A program made the translations under genes and the position numbers. A stretch of 21,826 nucleotides of DNA from Micromonosporaceae bacterium (GTDB lineage Bacteria > Actinomycetota > Actinomycetes > Mycobacteriales > Micromonosporaceae), in contig JADGHA010000012.1 in NCBI GenBank assembly GCA_019689695.1, positions 1-21,826 on the forward strand. The letters run 5' to 3'. Position 1 is the stretch's first letter; every line of letters starts with the position of its first letter. Shown here piece after piece: positions 1 to 6,982 of this stretch. The notes under the pieces were generated by a model. That model saw only the letters and a list, made by a program, of their open reading frames with translations, was not told the origin of the DNA and searched no databases.

Positions 1-158
1 TTTTTCCGCGGCCGGGGGGCCCGGGGGGGGGGGGGGGGGTGCGCGCAGGCATAGGGGTGCCCCGGCCGGCCGGCCATGCACATGTACATGGCACCTCACG
101 GTAGGTGAGTCGAACCGGTTGGCCAAGCTTTGTCCGAAACCTACCTGGACGGGGCGAA
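1..158. other. Non-coding left edge with a 17-base G homopolymer
   Basis: No supported gene lies here. The segment opens with five T, then GC-only sequence including an uninterrupted run of 17 G at 23-39. Further on are a 10-bp palindrome CATGTACATG (81-90) and a weak 5-bp stem CTCAC/GTGAG (95-99 with 105-109). It lies downstream of the DUF1028 gene, so it could hold that gene's 3' end, but no convincing terminator is visible. The G run may be a sequencing or assembly-edge artefact. Confidence 0.5.
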
Positions 159-1007
159 CTACCCGGACCGGCCGCCGCGCAGCTGGGCCAGCACCAGCGG
201 GTCGATCCGCCCGGGCACCAGCCGCTCCTCGAGGTTCGCCACGCCGGCCCAGGCGGCCAGCGCGGCGTCCAGCGCCGCCGCCGACGCGTCGCGCGCCGGG
301 TGGCCGGCCGCCGCCAGCAGCCCGCGCACCTCGTCGGCGAGCGGTCCGGTCAGCTCCAGCAGGGTCTGCGGGTCGGGCCGTTCGAAATGGAGTGTGTGCA
401 GGTCCAGCAGCCGGGCCAGCTCGCCGACCGGGTCCGGGTGGTCGTCCACCCGCAGGTCCACCACGGTGTCGCTGGTCCCGCCGTAACCCATCCCTTTCGC
501 CACCACCAGCAGCGCCGCGCTCTGCCGGCCGCGGCGGTCGCCGCCGGCCGCGTCGCCCGCGCGTAGCGCGGCGAGCAGCCGGTAGGCCAGCCGCGGGTCG
601 TCGGCGGCCAGCCACGCCGCCTGCATCTGGTCCACCACCTGCGGACCGACCAGGATGTTGCCCTGGATGGCGTACCCGTCGCCGGCCACCCCGCCGGCCC
701 AGTCGTGGCACCCGTCCCCGGTGAACGTGGCGCCGTCACCGGTGGTGCCGACCACGCCGAGCTGCCGCTGGCTCCGCCCGGGGTCGGCGGCGGTCAGGCC
801 GGCCACCACGTCCGCGGCGGCGACCCCGGTCGCCAGCAGTGCCAGCCCCTGCGGGCGGTACGCGAGGTTGGCGTACGACTGGGTGGCCAGCGCCCCCACT
901 CCGGCCTGCGCGGCCGGCACCATCGCGCCGACGGCGAGGAACTTGCTGGCCACCGCCACCCCGTGCGCCACACCGTCCGCCGACCGCGCCACGATCGAGA
1001 AGGTCAT
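159..1007 (-). CDS. DUF1028 family protein with C-terminal peptidoglycan-binding-like region
   Basis: About 282 aa. The N-terminus MTFSIVARS, the central G-x-C-H-D-W-A-G-G stretch, the Y-A-I-Q-G-N-I-L-V-G segment and the G-D-R-R-G-R-Q-S-A-A-L-L-V-V motif are typical of DUF1028. The last third, after V-D-L-R-V-D-D-H, resembles the small peptidoglycan-binding-like domain often attached to this family. No signal peptide is visible, so it is probably cytoplasmic. ATG at 1007 is preferred over GTG at 1016: a TTAGGT/TAGGTG element lies 6-7 nt upstream and could serve as a -10 for a leaderless start or as a weak ribosome-binding site, and family members usually begin at this MTFS. It is divergent from the exoribonuclease, with 79 nt between the starts. 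The biochemical function is unknown. I recall an Ntn-hydrolase-like fold for the family but cannot verify it here. Confidence 0.85.
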   Translation of the reverse strand: MTFSIVARSADGVAHGVAVASKFLAVGAMVPAAQAGVGALATQSYANLAYRPQGLALLATGVAAADVVAGLTAADPGRSQRQLGVVGTTGDGATFTGDGCHDWAGGVAGDGYAIQGNILVGPQVVDQMQAAWLAADDPRLAYRLLAALRAGDAAGGDRRGRQSAALLVVAKGMGYGGTSDTVVDLRVDDHPDPVGELARLLDLHTLHFERPDPQTLLELTGPLADEVRGLLAAAGHPARDASAAALDAALAAWAGVANLEERLVPGRIDPLVLAQLRGGRSG

Positions 1008-1072
1008 GGGCGACACCTAACCATGCCGGCCGCCCGGCCGCAGGACCGGCGCGGGTTCGCCGGCGCCGGCAT

Positions 1073-1078
1073 TACCGT
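1073..1078 (+). promoter_or_regulatory. Candidate -10 element (TACCGT) for the exoribonuclease gene
   Basis: TACCGT fits the TANNNT pattern of actinobacterial -10 elements and ends 8 nt before ATG 1087, so transcription would start at or next to the start codon. No ribosome-binding site stands between it and the ATG. No clear -35 is seen. Confidence 0.35.
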
Positions 1079-1086
1079 GGACGGCA

Positions 1087-1581
1087 ATGACGTACCGCTA
1101 CTTTTACGACTGCGAGTTCATCGAGGACGGCCGGACCATCGACCTGGTCTCGATCGGCGTGGTGGACGAGCGTGGCCGCGAGTTCTACGCGGTCTCGACC
1201 GAGTTCGACGGCTCCCGGGCGGTGCCCTGGGTGCGCCGCAACGTGCTGGACAAGCTCCCGTCACCGGGGGACCCGGCCTGGCGTTCGCGCGTGCGCATCC
1301 GGGAGGATCTGTACGAGTTCCTCGTCGAGCCGCTGCGCGCGGACCCGCGGCTTCAGCTCGAGCTGTGGGCCTGGTACGCCGCGTACGACCATGTGGCGCT
1401 GGCCCAGCTGTGGGGGGCCATGACGGCGCTGCCCAAGGAACTTCCACGGTTCACCAAAGACCTGCGCCAGCTGTGGGACGATCGGGGGCGCCCACCGCTA
1501 CCCGAGGCCGAGGCGGACCGGCACGACGCGTTGGTCGACGCCCGGCACAACCTGGCCCGGTGGCGGGCGATGATGGACTGA
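1087..1581 (+). CDS. DEDDh-family 3'-5' exoribonuclease (Rv2179c-like)
   Basis: 164 aa, a compact single-domain RNase of the DnaQ/RNase T fold. Acidic metal ligands are visible as D8 and E10 (in DCEFIEDG), D101 (in Y-D-H-V-A-L-A-Q-L-W-G) and the H146...D151 pair in R-H-D-A-L-V-D-A-R-H-N-L, which makes the DEDDh signature complete. Its closest recalled relative is the M. tuberculosis 3'-5' exoribonuclease Rv2179c, often annotated as polyadenylate-specific. The likely role is trimming of RNA 3' ends in the cytoplasm. The ATG is probably used leaderlessly. The gene ends 52 nt before pfk on the same strand. As in M. tuberculosis, it shares a neighbourhood and orientation with class II DAHP synthase. 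Family assignment is firm; the RNA substrate is not known from sequence. Confidence 0.9.
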   Translation: MTYRYFYDCEFIEDGRTIDLVSIGVVDERGREFYAVSTEFDGSRAVPWVRRNVLDKLPSPGDPAWRSRVRIREDLYEFLVEPLRADPRLQLELWAWYAAYDHVALAQLWGAMTALPKELPRFTKDLRQLWDDRGRPPLPEAEADRHDALVDARHNLARWRAMMD

Positions 1582-1620
1582 CCGATACAGTGCCCAGTCG
1601 GGTTTCCGATCCACAGCACA

Positions 1621-1627
1621 GGGGGAG
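1621..1627 (+). promoter_or_regulatory. Strong ribosome-binding site of pfk
   Basis: GGGGGAG sits 6 nt upstream of ATG 1634. It is one of the few clear Shine-Dalgarno sequences in a window where many genes look leaderless, implying that pfk has a real 5' leader. A weak TACAGT at 1586-1591 could be its -10. Confidence 0.6.
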
Positions 1628-1633
1628 TTTCTT

Positions 1634-2662
1634 ATGCGTATCGGCGTGCTGACCGGCGGCGGAGACTGCCCCGGTCTGAACGCGGTCATCCGCGCCGTGG
1701 TGCGCAAGGGTGTGTCCACCTACGGCTACGAGTTCGTAGGTTTCCGCGACGGCTGGCGCGGCCCGCTGGAGGGTATGAGCAAGCCGCTGGGCATCAACGA
1801 GGTACGTGGCATCCTCCCCCGTGGGGGCACCATCCTCGGCTCCTCCCGGACCAACCCGTTCAAGATCGACGGCGGGGTGGAGAAGATCAAGGCGAACCTC
1901 GCCGACCAGGGCGTCGACGCGCTGGTCGCGATCGGCGGCGAGGACACCCTCGGCGTGGCCACCAAGCTGCACGAGCTGGGCGTCAAGGTGGTCGGGGTGC
2001 CCAAGACCATCGACAACGACCTGGGCGCCACCGACTACACGTTCGGCTTCGACACCGCGGTCAACATCGCGATGGAGGCCATCGACCGGCTGCACACCAC
2101 CGCGGAGAGCCACCACCGCACGCTGGTGGTCGAGGTCATGGGCCGGCACGCCGGCTGGATCGCGCTGCACGCGGGCATCGCCGGCGGCGCCAACGTCATC
2201 CTGCTGCCCGAGCGGCACTTCGACATCGACCAGGTCGCGGCGTACGTGGAGAAGCGGTTCCAGACCCAGTACTCGCCGATCGTGGTGGTGGCCGAGGGTG
2301 CCACCCCGCTGGAGGGCCAGATGATCCTGCAGAACAAGGAGCTGGACGCCTTCGGCCACGTGCGGCTGGGCGGCATCGGGCAGTGGCTGGCCGAGCAGCT
2401 GGAGGCCCGGACCGGCAAGGAGGCGCGCACCGTGGTGCTCGGGCACATCCAGCGCGGCGGCACGCCGACCGCGTTCGACCGGGTGCTCGCCACCCGGTTC
2501 GGCCTCGGCGCCATCGACGCCGTGCACGACGGGGACTGGGGCAAGATGGTCGCGCTGCGCGGCACCGACATCGTCCGGGTGGCGCTGGCCGACGCGACAC
2601 GCGAGCTGAAGACGGTCCCGATCGAGCGCTACACCGAGGCCGAGGTCTTCTTCGGCAGCTGA
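1634..2662 (+). CDS. pfkA: 6-phosphofructokinase, group III, with pyrophosphate-type active site
   Basis: 342 aa, the usual length for actinobacterial group III phosphofructokinases. It phosphorylates fructose 6-phosphate to fructose 1,6-bisphosphate in glycolysis. The N-terminal phosphate-donor loop is MRIGVLTGGGDCPGLN. The catalytic segment P-K-T-I-D-N-D (123-129) carries the base D127. The sugar-phosphate region M-G-R-H-A-G-W-I-A lies at 169-177, and a later H-I-Q-R-G-G-T-P-T motif is present. The donor-specificity positions read D104 (in G-G-E-D-T) and K124. In this superfamily Asp104 with Lys124 accompanies pyrophosphate use, whereas ATP enzymes have Gly104. A PPi-dependent, reversible enzyme is therefore the better prediction, as known for Amycolatopsis methanolica, although ATP dependence is not excluded. 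A strong ribosome-binding site precedes the start. Two palindromes separate the gene from proC. Confidence 0.93.
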   Translation: MRIGVLTGGGDCPGLNAVIRAVVRKGVSTYGYEFVGFRDGWRGPLEGMSKPLGINEVRGILPRGGTILGSSRTNPFKIDGGVEKIKANLADQGVDALVAIGGEDTLGVATKLHELGVKVVGVPKTIDNDLGATDYTFGFDTAVNIAMEAIDRLHTTAESHHRTLVVEVMGRHAGWIALHAGIAGGANVILLPERHFDIDQVAAYVEKRFQTQYSPIVVVAEGATPLEGQMILQNKELDAFGHVRLGGIGQWLAEQLEARTGKEARTVVLGHIQRGGTPTAFDRVLATRFGLGAIDAVHDGDWGKMVALRGTDIVRVALADATRELKTVPIERYTEAEVFFGS

Positions 2663-2683
2663 GGCATTTTCTGGGAAAATGCC
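2663..2683. repeat. Perfect AT-rich palindrome, copy 1 (pfk-proC intergenic)
   Basis: The arms GGCATTTTC (2663-2671) and GAAAATGCC (2675-2683) are perfectly complementary around a 3-nt TGG centre. It begins immediately after the pfk stop codon. It could be a regulator-binding site or a hairpin at the pfk 3' end, but no T-tract follows. A second, imperfect copy lies 42 bp downstream. Confidence 0.8.
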
Positions 2684-2704
2684 GTTCTGAGAGATCCACT
2701 GGCC

Positions 2705-2725
2705 GGCATTTTCCCGGAAAGTGCG
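2705..2725. repeat. Imperfect palindrome, copy 2, just upstream of the proC ribosome-binding site
   Basis: The left arm GGCATTTTC (2705-2713) is identical to copy 1. The right arm GAAAGTGCG (2717-2725) matches in 7 of 9 positions, with one G-T wobble. The two dyad centres (2673 and 2715) are 42 bp apart, about four helical turns. The site ends 12 nt before the proC ATG, so it may be an operator or mRNA structure affecting proC. Confidence 0.7.
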
Positions 2726-2737
2726 CGAGGGAGAGAG

Positions 2738-3544
2738 ATGCATACCGTCGCGGTGATCGGCGCCGGCAAAATCGGCGAGCTGGTGCTCTCCGGGCTGCTG
2801 CGCGCCGGGTGGCCGGCCGACCGGCTGCTGGCCACCACCCGCCGCCAGGCCCGCGCCGAGGAGCTGGCCACCCGGTACGGCATCCGGGTGGTGGACAACC
2901 TCACCGCGGTCAGCGAGGCGGACGTGCTGGCCATCGCGGTCAAGCCGCAGGACGCCGGCAGCCTGCTGGACGAGGTGGGCCCGAAGGTACCCGCGGAGAA
3001 GCTGGTCATCTCGCTCTGCGCCGGACTGCCCACCTCGTTCTTCGCCCGCCGGCTGCCCGAGGGCACGCCGGTGGTGCGGGTGATGACCAATACTCCGGCG
3101 CTGGTCGACGAGGCGATGACGGCGATCTCCGCGGGGGAGCACGCCACCGACGAGCACCTCGCGCTGGCCGAGGAGATGTTCTCCCCGCTCGGGCGGACCC
3201 TGCGGCTGCCCGAGTCGCAGCAGGACGCGGTCACCGCGCTCTCCGGCTCCGGCCCGGCGTACTTCTACTACCTGGTCGAGGCGATGACCGACGCCGGCAT
3301 TCTGCTCGGCCTGCCCCGGCAGATCGCGCACGACCTCATCGTGCAGACCGCGATCGGCTCGGCGATCATGCTGCGGGATTCGGGGGAGCACCCGGTGAAG
3401 CTGCGCGAGGCGGTCACCTCCCCGGCCGGTACCACCATCTCCGCCGTCCGCGAGCTGGAAAACCACGGCGTCCGCGCGGCGATGCTGGCCGCGCTGGAGG
3501 CGGCCCGCGACCGGGCCCGGGAGCTGGCCGAGCAGAACTCGTGA
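2738..3544 (+). CDS. proC: Pyrroline-5-carboxylate reductase
   Basis: 268 aa, a normal length. It catalyses the last step of proline synthesis, reducing 1-pyrroline-5-carboxylate with NAD(P)H in the cytoplasm. The Rossmann nucleotide-binding loop G8-A-G10-K-I-G13 is at the N-terminus. The family signature is visible at about 165-195 (L-S-G-S-G-P-A-Y-F-Y-Y) and at 226-240 (V-T-S-P-A-G-T-T-I-S-A-V-R-E-L), followed by E-N-H-G-V-R-A. The ATG is preceded by the purine-rich GAGGGAGAG, a good ribosome-binding site. It lies 75 nt downstream of pfk on the same strand, with two palindromes between, so it may be cotranscribed or separately controlled. No other proline genes are nearby. Confidence 0.95.
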   Translation: MHTVAVIGAGKIGELVLSGLLRAGWPADRLLATTRRQARAEELATRYGIRVVDNLTAVSEADVLAIAVKPQDAGSLLDEVGPKVPAEKLVISLCAGLPTSFFARRLPEGTPVVRVMTNTPALVDEAMTAISAGEHATDEHLALAEEMFSPLGRTLRLPESQQDAVTALSGSGPAYFYYLVEAMTDAGILLGLPRQIAHDLIVQTAIGSAIMLRDSGEHPVKLREAVTSPAGTTISAVRELENHGVRAAMLAALEAARDRARELAEQNS

Positions 3545-3591
3545 GCATGCCGCGCCGGTGCGCGGGTGGGCGCAGCCGGGGCCGGGAGGTC

Positions 3592-3597
3592 GATACT
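3592..3597 (+). promoter_or_regulatory. Probable -10 element (GATACT) of a leaderless DUF2203 transcript
   Basis: GATACT ends 7 nt before ATG 3605, placing the transcription start at the ATG. No Shine-Dalgarno sequence is present at the right distance. No clear -35 is seen. Confidence 0.5.
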
Positions 3598-3604
3598 GGC
3601 GAAC

Positions 3605-3988
3605 ATGTCCTCCGTTGACGCGCCCCTCTCGCTGACGCAGGCCCGGACGTTGCTCGCCGCGCTGCGCCCGCGCATCGACACGCTCATCCGGTTGCGCGCC
3701 GACCTCGCCGAGCTGCGCGCCGACCTGGCCGGCGAGGCCGCCAGCCCGCTGGGTGGGCGGGCCGAGGCGAAGGCGCTGGAGGCGCGGCTGTACGCGGTCA
3801 TGGAGGAGCTGGGCACGCGGGGCACCCAGGTCAAGGGGTACGCGCCGCTGCTGCTGGACTGGCCCGGCGAGCTGTACGGCCGTCCGGTGCTGTGGTGCTG
3901 GCTGGAGGGCGACCCGGACGTCGGGTGGTACCACCGGGTGGAGTGCGGCTTCGCCGGCCGCCGCCCGGTCCCCGACGACCTCACCTGA
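3605..3988 (+). CDS. DUF2203 family protein
   Basis: 127 aa. The N-terminal two-thirds is a charged, probably helical region with possible coiled-coil character (R-I-D-T-L-I-R-L-R-A-D-L-A-E-L-R-A-D-L-A). It is followed by the conserved DUF2203 core: G-T-Q-V-K-G-Y-A-P-L-L-L-D-W-P, then L-W-C-W-L-E-G-D-P-D-V-G-W-Y-H, then G-F-A-G-R-R-P-V-P at the C-terminus. The start at ATG 3605 is chosen because family members begin shortly before the L-S-L-T-Q-A segment and because a -10 element lies exactly 7 nt upstream. The function of the family is unknown. It is followed after 3 nt by the 2H phosphoesterase, so the two are probably translationally coupled. Confidence 0.8.
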   Translation: MSSVDAPLSLTQARTLLAALRPRIDTLIRLRADLAELRADLAGEAASPLGGRAEAKALEARLYAVMEELGTRGTQVKGYAPLLLDWPGELYGRPVLWCWLEGDPDVGWYHRVECGFAGRRPVPDDLT

Positions 3989-3991
3989 CCG

Positions 3992-4522
3992 ATGGTCGCC
4001 GCGCTCGAGTGTTACCTGGACGCCCATGCCACCCGCCGGGTCCGGGGGCTATGGGACGCGTACGAGGAGGCGGGCATACCCAGCATGCGGGGGTTGGCGG
4101 ACCGGCGGCACCGGCCGCACCTGTCGCTGGTTGCCGCGGACGTCCTCGACCCGCAGGTGGTGGCCGCCGCGCTGGACGGGATGCCGGCAGCGCCGCCGCT
4201 GCGGCTGGACTTCCAGTTCGTCGGGCAGTTCATCGGCCGGGTGGTCTGGCTCGGCCCGGCACCGACCGCGGAGCTGCTGGCCCACCACGCGGAGGTGTAC
4301 GCCCGGCTCGCGGCGGCCGGCATCGAGGTCTACGACCTCTACCGGCCCGGCACCTGGGTGCCGCACTGCACGCTGTCCATGCGGGTGCCCCGGCCGATGA
4401 TCGCCGAAGCGGTCCGGCTGGGTCTGGAGGTGCTTCCGATCACAGCCACGGTCACCGCGGCCGCGGTCGCCGATTACAACCGAGGTATCCATCACCCCCT
4501 GCCGGCCCTCAAGACTCGCTGA
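3992..4522 (+). CDS. 2'-5' RNA ligase/2H phosphoesterase family protein
   Basis: 176 aa. The two catalytic H-x-(S/T) motifs of the 2H phosphoesterase superfamily are present: H43-L-S45 and H125-C-T127, the second in the context W-V-P-H-C-T-L-S-M. Such enzymes act on 2'-5' phosphodiester or cyclic phosphate ends of RNA or nucleotides. The natural substrate of bacterial members is generally uncertain. The gene starts 3 nt after the DUF2203 stop and ends 21 nt before the DAHP synthase start, so DUF2203 and this gene form a two-gene unit. No signal peptide or membrane segment is visible. The family call is good; a specific role in RNA repair or modification is inference. Confidence 0.82.
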   Translation: MVAALECYLDAHATRRVRGLWDAYEEAGIPSMRGLADRRHRPHLSLVAADVLDPQVVAAALDGMPAAPPLRLDFQFVGQFIGRVVWLGPAPTAELLAHHAEVYARLAAAGIEVYDLYRPGTWVPHCTLSMRVPRPMIAEAVRLGLEVLPITATVTAAAVADYNRGIHHPLPALKTR

Positions 4523-4530
4523 TGTGTTAG

Positions 4531-4536
4531 TACGCT
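4531..4536 (+). promoter_or_regulatory. -10 element (TACGCT) of a leaderless aroG transcript
   Basis: TACGCT is followed by 7 nt and then ATG 4544, the spacing expected when transcription starts on the A of the start codon. No ribosome-binding site is visible, which supports leaderless translation of the DAHP synthase. Confidence 0.55.
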
Positions 4537-4543
4537 GAACGCC

Positions 4544-5935
4544 ATGCGCCGGCAATGGCACCAATTCCGCAACCCCGGGCTGGAGATAGGGCGCCCGGCC
4601 ACAGACTCCGCCGAGATCGAGTCGCTGGGGCTCGACCGGTGGCGCCAGCTGCCCCGGGCGCAGACCCCGCCCTGGCCCGACCCGGAGGAGGTGGCCGAGG
4701 TCTGCCAGGTGCTGACCACCGTGCCGTCGATCGTCGCGCCCTACGAGGTGGACGAGCTGCGCGCCCGGCTGGCCCAGGTCTGCGCCGGCGAGGCGTTCCT
4801 GCTGCAGGGCGGCGACTGTGCGGAGACGTTCGCCGACAACACCGAGAGCCACCTGCTGGCCAACGCGCGCACCCTGCTGCAGATGGCGGTGGTGCTGACC
4901 TACGGCGCGAGCCTGCCGGTGGTGAAGGTCGCCCGGGTGGCCGGCCAGTTCACCAAGCCGCGCTCGCAGCCCATCGACGCGCTCGGCCTGCCGGTCTACC
5001 GCGGCGACATGATCAATTCGCTGGAGCCCACGCCGGAGGCGCGGGTGGCCGACCCGCAGCGCATGATCCGGGCGTACGCGAACGCCTCCTCGGCGATGAA
5101 CATGCTGCGCGCCTACCTCGGCGGCGGCATGGCCGACCTGCACGCCATCCACGACTGGAACAAGGGCTTCGTGCGCAGCTCCCCGGCCGGCGAGCGGTAC
5201 GAGGCGATCGCCCGGGAGATCGACCGGGCACTGGCGTTCATCCGGGCCTGCGGGATGACTGACGACGAGGCGCTGCGGACGGTGACCGTCTACTGCTCGC
5301 ACGAGGCGCTGGCGCTGGAGTACGACCGGGCGCTGACCCGGGTGGTGGGCGGCCAGGCGTACGCGCTGTCCGGGCACTACCTGTGGATCGGCGAGCGGAC
5401 CAAGCAGATCGACGGCGCGCACGTCGACTTCATGTCCCGCATCGTCAACCCGATCGGGGTGAAGCTCGGCCCGGGCACCACCCCGGAGCAGGCGATCGAG
5501 CTGTGCGAGAAGCTCAATCCGGACAACGTGCCGGGCCGGCTGACCCTGGTCTCCCGGATGGGCAACCAGAAGGTCCGCGAGGTGCTGCCGCCGATCGTGG
5601 AGAAGGTCACCGCCGCCGGGCACAAGGTGGTCTGGCAGTGCGACCCCATGCACGGCAACACCATCGAGTCGTCCAACGGCTACAAGACCCGGCACTTCGA
5701 CCGGATCGTGGACGAGGTGCTCGGGTACTTCGAGGTGCACCGCGAGCTGGAGACCCACCCGGGCGGGCTGCACGTGGAGCTGACCGGCGAGGACGTCACC
5801 GAGTGCCTGGGCGGCGCGCAGGCGATCCAGGACGCCGACCTGCCCGGCCGCTACGAGACCGCCTGCGACCCGCGGCTGAACACCCAGCAGTCGCTGGAGC
5901 TGGCCTTCCTGGTGGCGGAGATGCTGCGTGGCTGA
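4544..5935 (+). CDS. aroG: 3-deoxy-7-phosphoheptulonate synthase, class II (DAHP synthase)
   Basis: 463 aa, matching the class II (plant-type) enzymes. It condenses phosphoenolpyruvate with erythrose 4-phosphate, the first step of the shikimate pathway. The expected divalent-metal ligands are all visible: C92 (in L-L-Q-G-G-D-C-A-E-T-F), H370 (in C-D-P-M-H-G-N-T), E412 (in L-H-V-E-L-T-G-E-D) and D442 (in A-C-D-P-R-L-N). The phosphate-binding stretch G-Q-F-T-K-P-R-S at about 134-141 is also intact. The N-terminal extension of about 70 residues is of the type that forms the regulatory and dimer region of the M. tuberculosis enzyme. It appears leaderless. Its last 8 nt overlap the threonine aldolase start, so the two genes are translationally coupled. 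Confidence 0.96.
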   Translation: MRRQWHQFRNPGLEIGRPATDSAEIESLGLDRWRQLPRAQTPPWPDPEEVAEVCQVLTTVPSIVAPYEVDELRARLAQVCAGEAFLLQGGDCAETFADNTESHLLANARTLLQMAVVLTYGASLPVVKVARVAGQFTKPRSQPIDALGLPVYRGDMINSLEPTPEARVADPQRMIRAYANASSAMNMLRAYLGGGMADLHAIHDWNKGFVRSSPAGERYEAIAREIDRALAFIRACGMTDDEALRTVTVYCSHEALALEYDRALTRVVGGQAYALSGHYLWIGERTKQIDGAHVDFMSRIVNPIGVKLGPGTTPEQAIELCEKLNPDNVPGRLTLVSRMGNQKVREVLPPIVEKVTAAGHKVVWQCDPMHGNTIESSNGYKTRHFDRIVDEVLGYFEVHRELETHPGGLHVELTGEDVTECLGGAQAIQDADLPGRYETACDPRLNTQQSLELAFLVAEMLRG

Positions 5936-6962
5936 GCGGTTGGTCGACCTGCGGTCGGACACGGTCACCCGGCCGACCGAGGGGATGCGCCAGGCGATGG
6001 CGGCCGCCGAGGTCGGCGACGACGTGTACGGCGAGGACCCGACCGTCAACGCGCTGCAGGACGAGGTCGCCGCGCTGTTCGGGCACGAGGCGGCGCTGTT
6101 CACCCCGACCGGGGTGATGGCCAACCAGATCGGCATCCAGCTGCTCGTGCCACCCGGCGGCGAACTGCTCTGCGACGCCGACGCGCACGTCATCACGTAC
6201 GAGAGCGGCGCCGCCGCGGTCAACGGTGGGGTGTCCAGCCGGACCTGGCCGGCGGTGGGCGCGGATCTCGATCCGGAACAGGTGGCCGCGATGGTGCGCC
6301 CGGACGGGTTCCACGCGGTGCCGACCCGGGCCATCGCGGTCGAGCAGACCCACAACCGCGGTGGCGGCGGGGTCATTCCGCTCGCCACCCTGCAGGCCCT
6401 GCGCCGGGTGGCCGACGAAGCGGGTGTGGGCCTGCATTGTGACGGCGCCCGGATCTGGCACGCGCACGTCGCCGACGGCGTGCCCCTGTCGACGTACGGC
6501 CGGCTCTTCGACACGCTGTCGGTGTGCCTGTCCAAGGGCCTCGGCGCGCCGGTCGGGTCGCTGGTGATCAGCAGCGCCGAGCGGATCGAGCGGGCGCGGC
6601 GGATCCGTGCCCGGCTGGGCGGGGCGATGCGCCAGGTGGGCGTGCTCGCGGCCGCCGGCCGGTACGCCGTGGCCAACCACGTCGACCGGCTCGCCGTCGA
6701 CCACGCCCGGGCGGCCCGGCTGGCCGCCGCGCTGGCCCCGTTCGGCGTGGTGGATCCCGCCAGGGTGCGCACCAACATCGTCCCGCTCGACCTGGCCAAG
6801 TCCCCTGTGGACGCGATCTCGCTCGGCGCGGCAGCGCGGGAGCAGGCTGTTCTCGTCTCGGTGCTCGGGCCGCGTACCGCCCGCCTGGTCACCCACCTCG
6901 ACCTGGACGACGCCGGCGTGGACCGGGCCGCCGAGGTGCTCGCCGCCATCCTGCGCGGCTGA
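5928..6962 (+). CDS. Low-specificity L-threonine aldolase (PLP-dependent)
   Basis: 344 aa, a fold-type I PLP enzyme that cleaves L-threonine or L-allo-threonine to glycine and acetaldehyde. The beginning L-V-D-L-R-S-D-T-V-T-R-P-T-E-G-M is the family hallmark. The motif D-D-V-Y-G-E-D-P-T-V-N follows at about 31-41. The substrate and cofactor segment H-C-D-G-A-R-I-W-H lies at 170-178, and the Schiff-base lysine is K203 in L-S-K-G-L-G-A-P-V-G-S. The start is GTG 5928, inside the end of aroG (8-nt overlap), with GGAG upstream within aroG. The gene converges with a GNAT gene, leaving 20 nt between the stops. The aroG-aldolase coupling is an unusual metabolic pairing; no direct pathway link is evident. 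Confidence 0.92.
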   Translation: MAERLVDLRSDTVTRPTEGMRQAMAAAEVGDDVYGEDPTVNALQDEVAALFGHEAALFTPTGVMANQIGIQLLVPPGGELLCDADAHVITYESGAAAVNGGVSSRTWPAVGADLDPEQVAAMVRPDGFHAVPTRAIAVEQTHNRGGGGVIPLATLQALRRVADEAGVGLHCDGARIWHAHVADGVPLSTYGRLFDTLSVCLSKGLGAPVGSLVISSAERIERARRIRARLGGAMRQVGVLAAAGRYAVANHVDRLAVDHARAARLAAALAPFGVVDPARVRTNIVPLDLAKSPVDAISLGAAAREQAVLVSVLGPRTARLVTHLDLDDAGVDRAAEVLAAILRG

Positions 6963-6982
6963 GGGGCCGGACATCGTCGCCG

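Noticed and set aside
81..90. CATGTACATG palindrome as an operator
   Set aside because: A 10-bp self-complementary word with no gene start nearby is too weak to assign a function.
110..122. TCGAACCGGTTGG as a second SOS box
   Set aside because: Only the left half matches; the right half lacks GTTCG at the required distance.
2663..2683. Intrinsic terminator for pfk
   Set aside because: The stem is perfect but only 9 bp, AT-rich for this genome, with no T-tract. A second similar copy nearby fits a protein-binding site better. It may still function at the RNA level.
1451..4027. Very long open frame (858 codons) on the minus strand opposite pfk and proC
   Set aside because: It is the antisense of well-supported genes in a GC-rich genome, where stop codons are rare in shadow frames. 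The translation is repetitive Arg/Gly/Ala/Gln-rich sequence with no domain.
4049..6949. 966-codon open frame on the minus strand opposite aroG and the aldolase
   Set aside because: Same shadow effect; the plus-strand genes have complete catalytic motifs and this frame has none.
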